A DNA stretch of 6,916 nt from CAZMVU01 sp964569295 (lineage in GTDB: Bacteria; Hydrogenedentota; Hydrogenedentia; Hydrogenedentales; JAGMZX01). The first letter of the stretch is position 1; every line of letters starts with the position of its first letter. Below the pieces are notes generated by a model. It was not told the DNA's origin. It did no database searches and was given only the letters and a program-made list of their open reading frames with translations. The position numbers were made by a program, and so were the translations under genes. The stretch covers positions 1-6,916 of the forward strand of contig CAZMVU010000238.1 in the NCBI GenBank assembly GCA_964569295.1. Reading direction: 5' to 3'. Below, piece by piece: positions 1-5,601 of the stretch.

Positions 1-53
1 TGCATCCTTAAGTTAACGCGTATGGGTTCTGGCCCCAGGTCATGAAGTTACGT

Positions 54-135
54 GGTCTGTCCCCGGTTTTTCCGGTCTTACACACGGTTTTCTGGAACGG
101 TCTTACCGGCCTGAGACTAATTTGGCGGTCTTTAC
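54..135. repeat. Degenerate short repeats carrying GGTCT
   Basis: GGTCT occurs at 54, 74, 99 and 127. Three copies extend to CGGTCTTAC (73-81 and 98-106) or CGGTCTTTAC (126-135). The first two units also share a following CGGTTTT-like block. Spacing is irregular (20, 25 and 28 bases), so this is a decayed array and not a CRISPR. The first unit contains GTCTGTCCCCGG; similar strings recur as short intergenic repeats in some bacterial genomes, but a relation here is only a guess. No transposase is nearby. Confidence 0.4.
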
Positions 136-136
136 C

Positions 137-181
137 AAGGCCTGCGCCTGGGCTGATCTCGGTCAGCCTTTAAGGCCTGCG
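137..181. repeat. Direct repeat flanking a small hairpin
   Basis: AAGGCCTGCG occurs at 137-146 and again at 172-181. Between the copies, GGCTGA (151-156) and TCAGCC (163-168) form a perfect 6-base-pair stem with a 6-base loop, followed by TTTAAGG. It could be a weak terminator for a gene to the left of the window or a remnant of an intergenic repeat element. The T-run is too short for a confident terminator call. Confidence 0.35.
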
Positions 182-643
182 GAGTCTTTCTCAGCGTTGT
201 GACAGACCATGAACGAGAGCGCGCTCGCAATAGCTGACCGGCGCGGCTGGCCCGCTTGGTCCCGTCGCCATTTTCGGTGTATGTGTTTTGGGCTTGCATG
301 CAGGGCACATAGGGCATGGGCTTGCAGGCCATGAAGCCCTTCTTCTCCCGGCTTACCTGCCAGCGTCTATCCACGGCCTTGGCAGGAAAAGCGGTGGCTT
401 GCCACCGCACGCCAAAGGGCGCCTGTATCGTGACTCATAGCGGCAGCGGCAGCGGGTGGGTCAGAACCGCTCGCAGCGATGATACCGGGACACCCCATGA
501 AGTACGGCAGACGGTATTTCTGGCCGCGCCCGAAGCCGGGAATATCACGTCAACGGAATATCGAAATGGCACGTTAGGCAGAAGAATCCGGGTGATCGCG
601 GAACAGAGCCGCACGGCAGACCGCACTTTTTTTCAAGAAAATG

Positions 644-672
644 TAGAAAAGCCGCCGAAGGTTGTGTATAAT
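644..672 (+). promoter_or_regulatory. Sigma70-like promoter of the ferredoxin gene
   Basis: A perfect -10 box TATAAT lies at 667-672, with a -35-like TAGAAA (4 of 6 matches to TTGACA) at 644-649 and an ideal 17-base spacer. The upstream stretch 627-650 is rich in A and T, which is unusual for this GC-rich region and fits an UP-like element. Transcription would start near 679, giving a leader of about 107 bases before the ferredoxin start at 786. The motif match is clear; activity is inferred. Confidence 0.6.
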
Positions 673-683
673 TCCCGGTGTGG

Positions 684-747
684 GCAGGCATGAGAATGAG
701 GCTGGCCTCCGGGGGCTACGGTCCCGCCAGCGGTCTCTCACGGCTGC
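684..747 (+). promoter_or_regulatory. Structured 5' leader (long imperfect hairpin) of the ferredoxin mRNA
   Basis: Bases 684-695 pair with 736-747 at 10 of 12 positions (mismatches 688/743 and 690/741). An internal loop (696-700 against 732-735) separates this from a perfect 6-base-pair stem, GCTGGC at 701-706 with GCCAGC at 726-731. GGG (711-713) can pair with CCC (723-725) at the tip. The hairpin begins about five bases after the predicted transcription start, so it would cap the mRNA. It ends 24 bases before the ribosome binding site, so it does not directly hide it. It matches no riboswitch consensus I can recall, and I see no cobalamin-box sequence. It could stabilise the transcript, bind a regulator, or be the end of a small RNA. 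Confidence 0.45.
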
Positions 748-770
748 GTAAACTGAAACGTAATTGCAAC

Positions 771-778
771 GGAAAGGG
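771..778 (+). promoter_or_regulatory. Ribosome binding site fixing the ferredoxin start
   Basis: GGAAAGGG lies 7 bases upstream of a GTG codon at 786. The reading frame stays open back to another GTG at 678 and ATGs at 690 and 696. Those starts would add up to 36 residues unlike any ferredoxin and would lie inside the leader hairpin. This site therefore favours the short protein. Confidence 0.6.
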
Positions 779-785
779 TAGTATT

Positions 786-962
786 GTGGCTGCGAAAGTG
801 GATCCGGAACTGTGCGCAGGTTGTGGCGATTGCGTGGATGCGTGCCCGACCGAGGCTATCACACTGACCGATGACGGCATTGCCGTGGTCGATGAGGATC
901 TCTGCAGCGATTGCGCGGCGTGTGTCGACGTGTGCCCCAGTGAGGCCATCACGATCGAATAG
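786..962 (+). CDS. 2[4Fe-4S] ferredoxin, 58 residues
   Basis: Small soluble electron carrier of the clostridial (bacterial-type) ferredoxin family. Two classic CxxCxxCxxxCP cluster motifs are complete: Cys10, 13, 16 and 20, and Cys40, 43, 46 and 50. As is usual for the family, the fourth Cys of each motif ligates the other cluster. The two halves are related (PTEAIT after motif 1, PSEAIT after motif 2), showing the internal duplication. The length is normal. The GTG start is chosen because of the well-spaced GGAAAGGG upstream; a 94-residue form from 678 is open but less likely. The gene has its own promoter and structured leader. The next gene, 224 bases downstream on the same strand, is a corrinoid-activating ATPase, so this ferredoxin is a plausible electron donor to it. 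In methanogen RamA, as I recall, a two-cluster ferredoxin domain is fused to the ATPase, which supports the pairing. The partner assignment is inference. Confidence 0.9.
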   Translation: MAAKVDPELCAGCGDCVDACPTEAITLTDDGIAVVDEDLCSDCAACVDVCPSEAITIE

Positions 963-994
963 CCGGCAAGCCGCGACCGCAGGAATCCAGCATA

Positions 995-1016
995 GAACGC
1001 CGTCCAGGCGGCGTTC
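995..1016 (+). repeat. Inverted repeat 1 in the ferredoxin-RACo spacer
   Basis: GAACGCCG (995-1002) and CGGCGTTC (1009-1016) form a perfect 8-base-pair stem with a 6-base loop, 32 bases after the ferredoxin stop. No T-run follows, so it is not a standard intrinsic terminator. It may protect the 3' end of a short ferredoxin mRNA. Confidence 0.5.
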
Positions 1017-1035
1017 GTACCAGCACGACAAGTTT

Positions 1036-1073
1036 GCGAAGGCCGCCACGGTGTTGCTGTGTGCGGCCTTCGC
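1036..1073 (+). repeat. Inverted repeat 2 in the ferredoxin-RACo spacer
   Basis: GCGAAGGCCGC (1036-1046) and GCGGCCTTCGC (1063-1073) form a perfect 11-base-pair stem. CAC (1047-1049) and GTG (1059-1061) can extend it past a one-base bulge. This is the strongest hairpin in the window. It is followed by TACATACG and not a T-run. It could terminate or attenuate transcription, or mark a processing site that sets different ferredoxin and RACo levels from one transcript. Confidence 0.55.
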
Positions 1074-1133
1074 TACATACGCCGTTGGCCCAATGACGGT
1101 GCCACGCGGGACTGCGTCTGTGCTGGGCCGGTG

Positions 1134-1149
1134 CCTCTTCGCGAAGGGG
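1134..1149 (+). repeat. Inverted repeat 3, palindrome CTTCGCGAAG
   Basis: CTTCGCGAAG (1137-1146) is a perfect 10-base palindrome, extended by CC/GG outside a T·G pair to 1134-1149. It lies about 37 bases before the RACo start. As DNA it could be a dimer operator; as RNA it is a 6-base-pair hairpin with a CGCG loop. Its GCGAAGG arm (1141-1147) could also pair with CCTTCGC (1067-1073) of inverted repeat 2, giving two mutually exclusive folds. A second palindrome, AGGCGCGCCT, follows at 1151-1160. Confidence 0.4.
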
Positions 1150-1186
1150 AAGGCGCGCCTCCCACGCTTCAGGGGGAAGGAAGCCC

Positions 1187-3034
1187 ATGGAATCCACCAG
1201 CGTTACGGTTCGTTTCTCGCCGCAGGGCCGGACGGTACACGTGCTTTCGGGCAGCAGTGTTATCGAGGCGTCCGCACGCGCCGGACTCCCGCTCGAAACG
1301 CCGTGCGGCGGGACGGGCTCGTGCGGCAAATGCGGTGTGCAGTTCACCCAAGGCGCGCCCGCGCCGTCCGCCTCGGATCACGCACACTTTGACGCGGCCG
1401 CCTTGGCCGATGGTTGGCGTCTGGCGTGTCAGGCCCATGTGACAGAATCCGCTGTGGTGGCCTTGCCCGAGCGCTCCGTTTTCGGTTCGGACCACCAGAT
1501 TCTCGTTCACGCCGACGTCCATGGCTATGGCGACGATATGCTGCGGCTGGCCGTTGTAAAGCGCCATGTTACCCTCGTTCCCCCCGCCCTGGGTGACGAC
1601 CGCCCCGACGTCACGCGGCTCGAAGAGGTCGTGGGGCCTGTGCGGTACGATCTGCCGCTGCTGCGCGTGCTGTCGCAACGCCTGCGCGCAAACGGCTTTG
1701 CGGGCACGGCGGTGCTCTCGGACGGCCAACTCGTGGATTTCGAACCGGGCGATACGGCCGGGGCATGTTATGGCGCGGCGTTCGATATCGGCACGACCAC
1801 GCTCGTGTGTTCGCTCATCGACCTGCGCACCGGCGCCGAGCTGTCGGTCGTATCCCGCATGAACCCGCAAGTCCGTTATGGCGACGATGTGCTCGCGCGT
1901 ATTCAACATGGCAGCGATGCGCCGGGCCGTGAGATGCTCCATGCGGTAATCATCGAAGCCGTGAATGCCATGCTCGATGGGGTGTGTGGCGAGGCGGATA
2001 CCGCGCGGGAACAGGTGTATCAACTCAGTTTTTCCGGCAATACCACCATGGAGCACCTGCTATGCGGGCTTGATCCCGCGCCGCTGGGACGGGTGCCGTT
2101 CACCCCGGCCTTTGCGCGTGGGCAGACGTTCGCCGCGGCGTCCCTCGGCGTGCATGTCCACCCGGGCGCGGCGGCCTACGTCCTGCCGGTGGTGGGCGGG
2201 TTTGTCGGCGGCGATACCGTGGCGGGCATACTTATCAGTGATCTCAACACCGCCGGCGCCCCGGTGCTGCTCATCGACATCGGCACGAACGGCGAACTCG
2301 TGCTTGCGCACGAGGGGAAGCTTTGGGCGGCATCGACTGCCGCGGGCCCGGCTTTCGAAGGGGCGCGGATCGCAAGTGGTATGCGCGCAACCCGCGGCGC
2401 CATCGAGAAAGTGGTTATTGAAGACGATGTCGTGTGCGATGTCATTGGCGGCGGCGATGCGCTCGGGCTGTGCGGCAGCGGGCTCATCGACTGTGCGGCG
2501 GAATTGCTCCGGCATGGAATCATTACGCAGAACGGCCGCCTCCTGCCGCCCGGTGAACTGCCGGAACATCTGCCGCCCGCGCTACGTGACCGGGTCAGCG
2601 CCGCGGCCGATACGGGCGATACGGCCTTTCTCCTGGCGGCTGCGCCGGGCGCCGGTGCTGTGGTCCTCACCCAGCGTGATGTGCGCGAGCTGCAACTGGC
2701 CACCGGCGCCATTCGCGGGGGGATCAATGTGTTGCTCGAGATTGCCGGCGTCCAGGCCACGGACATTGCCGAAGTGCGGATTGCGGGCGGCTTCGGCAGC
2801 TTCATCCGGCGGCGCAACGCGCAACGGATCGGTTTGCTGCCCCCGGGCGTCCCGCGCGAGCGCATCCGCTATGTGGGCAACGCCTCGTTGAGCGGGGCAC
2901 GCTGGGCATTGTTATGCCGCGATGCCCGGGCGCGCGCGGAAGCCATTGCGCGCACCTGTACCCATGTCGAGCTGTCGCGCCACCCCGAGTTCGACATGGC
3001 CTTCGCCATGGCCATGGTGTTTCCGGAAGCATAA
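1187..3034 (+). CDS. RACo-like corrinoid activation protein (2Fe-2S plus ASKHA ATPase, DUF4445)
   Basis: Likely reductive activator of a corrinoid protein. In characterised RACo proteins, ATP-dependent electron transfer returns an oxidised Co(II) corrinoid to Co(I), rescuing methyltransferases of anaerobic one-carbon or methoxy metabolism. At 615 residues it has the usual family length. Residues 1-95 are a plant-type [2Fe-2S] ferredoxin domain with ligands Cys40, Cys46, Cys49 and Cys81 in CGGTGSCGKC plus a distant Cys. A linker and middle domain follow (about 100-190). The actin-like ATPase core shows AFDIGTTT (198-205), SGNTTMEH (283-290), LLIDIGTNGE (361-370), LCGSG (428-432) and IAGGFGSF (532-539). 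The C-terminus keeps the family-like FDMAFAMAMVFP. The ATG at 1187 follows an AGGGGGAAGGA ribosome site. The ferredoxin upstream could supply electrons to the 2Fe-2S domain. No methyltransferase or corrinoid protein is in view, so the target is unknown. No gene symbol is assigned because several naming schemes exist. Confidence 0.9.
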   Translation: MESTSVTVRFSPQGRTVHVLSGSSVIEASARAGLPLETPCGGTGSCGKCGVQFTQGAPAPSASDHAHFDAAALADGWRLACQAHVTESAVVALPERSVFGSDHQILVHADVHGYGDDMLRLAVVKRHVTLVPPALGDDRPDVTRLEEVVGPVRYDLPLLRVLSQRLRANGFAGTAVLSDGQLVDFEPGDTAGACYGAAFDIGTTTLVCSLIDLRTGAELSVVSRMNPQVRYGDDVLARIQHGSDAPGREMLHAVIIEAVNAMLDGVCGEADTAREQVYQLSFSGNTTMEHLLCGLDPAPLGRVPFTPAFARGQTFAAASLGVHVHPGAAAYVLPVVGGFVGGDTVAGILISDLNTAGAPVLLIDIGTNGELVLAHEGKLWAASTAAGPAFEGARIASGMRATRGAIEKVVIEDDVVCDVIGGGDALGLCGSGLIDCAAELLRHGIITQNGRLLPPGELPEHLPPALRDRVSAAADTGDTAFLLAAAPGAGAVVLTQRDVRELQLATGAIRGGINVLLEIAGVQATDIAEVRIAGGFGSFIRRRNAQRIGLLPPGVPRERIRYVGNASLSGARWALLCRDARARAEAIARTCTHVELSRHPEFDMAFAMAMVFPEA

Positions 3035-3055
3035 GCCCTGCGATGATCCGTAACA

Positions 3056-3112
3056 CGCCGGTTATCGAGAAGACAGGGGCGTATGACCGGCGGGGGTCGC
3101 TTCACACCCGCC
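3056..3112. terminator. Candidate bidirectional terminator at the convergent junction
   Basis: The 103-base gap between two convergent genes contains CGCCGGTTAT (3056-3065), which pairs with ATGACCGGCG (3083-3092) over 10 base pairs including one G·T, with a 17-base loop. Overlapping it, GGCGGG (3089-3094) pairs with CCCGCC (3107-3112) across a 12-base loop. The two folds compete, and each suits transcripts from one direction. No T-run follows on either strand, so factor-independent termination is not certain. The call rests on position as much as on structure. Confidence 0.35.
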
Positions 3113-3137
3113 TGCGCTTATTCCCCAATCCCCGATC

Positions 3138-3716
3138 CTACTGCTGGGCGCCTTCGATGGCGACAAGCAATACACCGGCGGCCATGCCCAGGCGGCGGTC
3201 GAATATGCCGGCGCTCTCCGGCCGGTAGGTCACCTGCAGCTTGCGCACGAACGGGTTGAAGTTCTGGGTGAAGTCACACACGGGCGTGTCGCCTATCTTG
3301 GCGGTGAAGCGCTGGGGGACGACATTCGTGATAAACCGGCGCACGAGTGCCAGGGTCATGTTGTCTTCCGCGATAGTCCCCAGCTGGTTTTCCTCCGCAT
3401 CGAAGAGGGCCCACGCATCGCGCAGAAGCGACTTGAAGCCGTGCCGCCGCAGCCCGCCGATGCACTCGCCTGTCGTGCTGTCGTACACGTCGTAGGCAGC
3501 GGAGAAGTCGATAACGGCGCGCGCATTGATCCGCAGCAGCTCCGTTTCCATACTCTCATCGGTAAACAGGCGGATGTCCTCTTTCAGCTTAAACGCTTTC
3601 TGGCGGCTGTAGGCGATCAGGTTGCCCTGGGCATCGTAGACATGGAAGGCGCCGCCTACGAACTTGAGCACCTTGCGGCGGATCAGGTAGCTCTCGGAAA
3701 CAGGGGGTTCTTGCAT
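3138..3716 (-). CDS. LURP-one-related (LOR, tubby-like) family protein
   Basis: 192-residue protein of the LURP-one-related family (a beta-barrel fold related to the tubby C-terminal domain and phospholipid scramblases; bacterial members have no firmly known role). Family-like features are an opening SYLIRRKVLKFVGGAFHVYD, the segment RRHGFKSLLRDAWALFD (90-106), a following EDN-x-LALVRRF stretch (118-128), and a hydrophobic C-terminal helix, DRRLGMAAGVLLVAIEG (173-189). No signal peptide is visible. The ATG at 3716 is chosen over an upstream in-frame start at 3776 because AGGAG sits 5 bases before it and the longer form would run into the glycosylase gene. It is the last gene of a three-gene operon, 8 bases after the uracil-DNA glycosylase. 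Membrane or lipid interaction is possible from fold and tail, but unproven. Confidence 0.8.
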   Translation of the reverse strand: MQEPPVSESYLIRRKVLKFVGGAFHVYDAQGNLIAYSRQKAFKLKEDIRLFTDESMETELLRINARAVIDFSAAYDVYDSTTGECIGGLRRHGFKSLLRDAWALFDAEENQLGTIAEDNMTLALVRRFITNVVPQRFTAKIGDTPVCDFTQNFNPFVRKLQVTYRPESAGIFDRRLGMAAGVLLVAIEGAQQ

Positions 3717-3721
3717 GGTTG

Positions 3722-3727
3722 CTCCTA
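3722..3727 (-). promoter_or_regulatory. Ribosome binding site overlapping the upstream stop codon
   Basis: On the - strand the glycosylase stop TAG is part of TAGGAG, whose AGGAG is the ribosome site of the LURP-one-related gene, 5 bases before its ATG. Ribosomes finishing the glycosylase would stop on the next gene's binding site, which favours translational coupling. Confidence 0.65.
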
Positions 3728-4435
3728 CGGCAGTAGGCCGAGTTCTGTGAGCCGCGCATTGACCGCGCCGGCCCACCCGCGGTTGGCCTGGGGATTGGCA
3801 GGACTGGGATGGGGGATGCTGCCGGTGGTGTAGGGGGCGCCCGGAAAGGTGGCGGCAATGCGTTGTTCGGCGAACTTGCCGATGCCCACGATTGCGGTGG
3901 GCGTGAGGGTGTTCACCACCGAGCGCAGGGCGTCGTCACACAAATCGAACAGCGGTTCCCGTTCGGCTTTGGGCAGTTTGTCCGGCGTGCGGTTGCGGCC
4001 GGAACACTCGAGAAAGCACAGCGGGCAATAGTTCCAGACGAAGAAGCGATCGAAGAAGCGGTCCGGTGTGTCGAACATCGCGCGCGCCCAGCCCCAGAGG
4101 CGCTGCCCGCTCACCTCCCGGCGCGCGCATTCGAAACCGCGCACGGGCCGCTTGGGGTGTTCGTGGCGCGGTTTGCCGACCGGCGCATCAATTGCGAGCC
4201 ATTCGCGCACGAACTGCACATCGCCGAAAGGCACGCCGGTCTGCACCATGCCGAAGGGGCCGGGATTCATGCCCAGCAGCAAGGTGCGACACGAGGTGCG
4301 GGCATAGCGCGCGATATATGCGCGCAGGCTTTCGGCGGCGTATTGCGCCGGATTGTATACGTGCGTCACGGGGTCGGAAAACACACGTGTGTCGGCGAGG
4401 CGGGCCAGCGTGGCGGCTGCGTCGGTAAGGGACAT
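3725..4435 (-). CDS. SMUG1-type uracil-DNA glycosylase
   Basis: DNA repair enzyme that removes uracil, and in known homologues oxidised pyrimidines such as 5-hydroxymethyluracil, to start base excision repair. At 236 residues it is a complete family-3 UDG. Motif 1 is LLGMNPGPFGMVQTGVPFG (53-71) with the water-activating Asn at residue 57. Motif 2 is the HPSPANPQANRGW block (209-221) with catalytic His209 and the DNA-intercalating loop. The FFVWNYCPLCFLE segment (131-143) carries the base-recognition Asn135, and GRNRTPDKLP follows. Nearly every motif resembles vertebrate SMUG1. Family 3 is common in animals but scattered among bacteria (for example Geobacter and Opitutus), so transfer at some point is likely, although GC content matches the neighbours. 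The start at 4435 gives the natural N-terminus, but no strong ribosome site precedes it; it may rely on coupling to the gene 12 bases upstream. Confidence 0.93.
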   Translation of the reverse strand: MSLTDAAATLARLADTRVFSDPVTHVYNPAQYAAESLRAYIARYARTSCRTLLLGMNPGPFGMVQTGVPFGDVQFVREWLAIDAPVGKPRHEHPKRPVRGFECARREVSGQRLWGWARAMFDTPDRFFDRFFVWNYCPLCFLECSGRNRTPDKLPKAEREPLFDLCDDALRSVVNTLTPTAIVGIGKFAEQRIAATFPGAPYTTGSIPHPSPANPQANRGWAGAVNARLTELGLLP

Positions 4436-4447
4436 AGGCGGTGCCAG

Positions 4448-5383
4448 TCAGGCTTCGTGCGCCCCAGAGCCGCCTTGCTCGGGCGAATTCTGCGGCGTGT
4501 CCGTTTGGTTGCCCGGGCCGGCGCTTTTGTAGAAGGGGTCTGACGCGGGCACGGGCTGGTCTGCTTTCCGGGCGGCGCGTTTCTGTTCCCGGTCGAAACG
4601 GGTGCGCGCATCTTCCCGCACAAAGAAAGGATCGGGCGGCAGCGGTTGGCCCCCATTCGACGCCGGCACAGGGGCGCTGCCCTCGAGGGCCGAGAGCCGG
4701 GCAATATCCGCGGCGGCGAGCTGGCCGTAACGCGTGTCGGCGGCGTGGGTCGCCACTTCCCGCAGCAGATCGGCGGCCGCATCGCGCTCATGCAGGTTGC
4801 TCTCGTGTATCTTGGCGAGCTGGTAGGTAGCTTCGGCCCACACGTCGTGGTCGTGAGAAAAACGCTGTTTGGCTTCCTCGAGGAGCACCACAGCCTCGGC
4901 ATAGCGATCGACCGATTTCAGCAAGCGCGCCGCCTCGAACAGGGCGATAGCCTGGTTGTCGTGGTATTGGCGGTAGCGCGCGACCGCCCCGTTGATGTCC
5001 CCGCGCAGGGCCATGCGCCGGGCCGCTGCGAACTCGCTGGGCTCTTCGATCCGCGCGTTGAAGGGGCTGATCTTGTCGATGCTGCGCACAGCGAAGGAAT
5101 CGACCACGCCGTAGCCATAATAGGCGACCGGCACCGCCAGGATGAGCAGGCTCCACATAAGGATGGGGAATTTCCGGGCATCGGGGGTGGTATCGTAGAA
5201 GGCGAGGGCGGTGGAGAGGCACACGGCACAGGCAAACAGCCACAGGCCGGCCGCGAAAAGGGTGGGTACAGCGTTCTGGCGCCGCTTCCACCGCTCCCGG
5301 ATAAGGTAGTTCACGAGACACAGGGTTGCCGCCACGGCAACCAAGTCCACAAACTCCCAGAATCTCGGATAATAATAATCCAT
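4448..5383 (-). CDS. Membrane protein with three N-terminal membrane segments and a TPR-like domain
   Basis: 311-residue protein with no family that I recognise. Three hydrophobic segments lie at about 9-28, 40-62 and 73-95. From about 115 to 232 follows a run of Ala-rich amphipathic helices (SEFAAARRMALRGDINGAVA, then RYAEAVVLLEEAKQRF, then EATYQLAKIHES and later helices) typical of tetratricopeptide-like repeats. These usually bind other proteins. The tail (235-311) is rich in Pro, Gln, Asp and Gly, probably disordered, and carries two similar short motifs, DPFF (251-254) and DPFY (282-285). The ATG at 5383 is chosen because it precedes MDYYYPRFWEF directly before the first membrane segment; upstream in-frame sequence to 5608 runs through the promoter. 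The only Shine-Dalgarno-like stretch (GGGGAG at 5405-5400) is rather far, 16 bases. It is first in the operon with the glycosylase. Confidence 0.75.
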   Translation of the reverse strand: MDYYYPRFWEFVDLVAVAATLCLVNYLIRERWKRRQNAVPTLFAAGLWLFACAVCLSTALAFYDTTPDARKFPILMWSLLILAVPVAYYGYGVVDSFAVRSIDKISPFNARIEEPSEFAAARRMALRGDINGAVARYRQYHDNQAIALFEAARLLKSVDRYAEAVVLLEEAKQRFSHDHDVWAEATYQLAKIHESNLHERDAAADLLREVATHAADTRYGQLAAADIARLSALEGSAPVPASNGGQPLPPDPFFVREDARTRFDREQKRAARKADQPVPASDPFYKSAGPGNQTDTPQNSPEQGGSGAHEA

Positions 5384-5601
5384 AGAAGCCGCTATCCATC
5401 TCCCCGAACCACACCTACCGAAGGCCCAGGACATGCACCAAGTATAGTAGCAAATTCGTGGACCGTCAAACGCTGCTCTGCCATGCGCTCGGGGCGCCGC
5501 CATTCGTGTGCCCGGCCGTTGACATACTATGCACGATATAGCACCATGAGCAGCGCCGGACGGCGGCACGCACAAACCGGCAACGACTACGGGAGCACTC
5601 C
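5384..5601. other. Divergent intergenic region between the membrane-protein operon and the secretion ATPase
   Basis: 218 bases without a gene. The left part holds the - strand operon promoter (listed separately). A perfect TTGACA occurs on the + strand at 5519-5524, but the sequence 16-18 bases after it has no good -10 box (the nearest, TATAGC at 5537, leaves only 12 bases), so the promoter of the + strand gene is not resolved. GGGAG at 5591-5595 is that gene's ribosome site. Confidence 0.6.
5441..5469 (-). promoter_or_regulatory. Sigma70 promoter of the three-gene - strand operon
   Basis: Read on the - strand, TTGACG (5469-5464) and TATACT (5446-5441) are separated by exactly 17 bases; each box matches 5 of 6 consensus positions. 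Transcription would start near 5434, giving a leader of about 50 bases before the membrane-protein ATG at 5383. The next two genes have gaps of only 12 and 8 bases, so this promoter probably drives all three. Confidence 0.7.

Larger units (their letters stand above)
1..665. other. Gene-free region with no convincing coding sequence
   Basis: No recognisable gene is visible on either strand. The longest open frames (316-693 on + and 132-410 on -) translate to low-complexity, Arg/Ser/Thr-rich sequence with no domain I recognise, have no clear ribosome binding site, and cross each other. The stretch looks less GC-biased than the genes to its right. It contains short repeats and a hairpin (listed separately) and ends in a promoter. 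It may be a decayed gene or a long intergenic region. I see no RNA gene in it. Confidence 0.6.

Noticed and set aside
54..135. CRISPR array
   Set aside because: The repeat units are about 9 bases, imperfect and irregularly spaced, with no conserved spacer length and no cas genes.
132..410. 92-residue open frame on the - strand
   Set aside because: Arg-rich with no known motif; it runs over the direct repeats and hairpin at 137-181, and nothing suggests translation.
316..693. 125-residue open frame on the + strand
   Set aside because: No recognisable domain, low-complexity composition, no convincing ribosome site, and its end overlaps the ferredoxin promoter and leader.
672..785. Cobalamin riboswitch upstream of a corrinoid-related pair
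   Set aside because: I could not find the conserved cobalamin-box sequence or its characteristic core; only a single long hairpin is visible.
1169..2056. 295-residue open frame antisense to the RACo gene
   Set aside because: The opposite frame codes for a full set of RACo motifs; this is a mirror frame common in GC-rich genes and has no domain of its own.
3809..4543. 244-residue open frame antisense to the glycosylase gene
   Set aside because: The - strand frame carries intact SMUG1 catalytic motifs; the + strand product is a compositional shadow.
5519..5547. Perfect TTGACA as a + strand promoter for the secretion ATPase
   Set aside because: At 16-18 bases spacing there is no acceptable -10 box (CACCAT at 17), and TATAGC leaves only a 12-base spacer.
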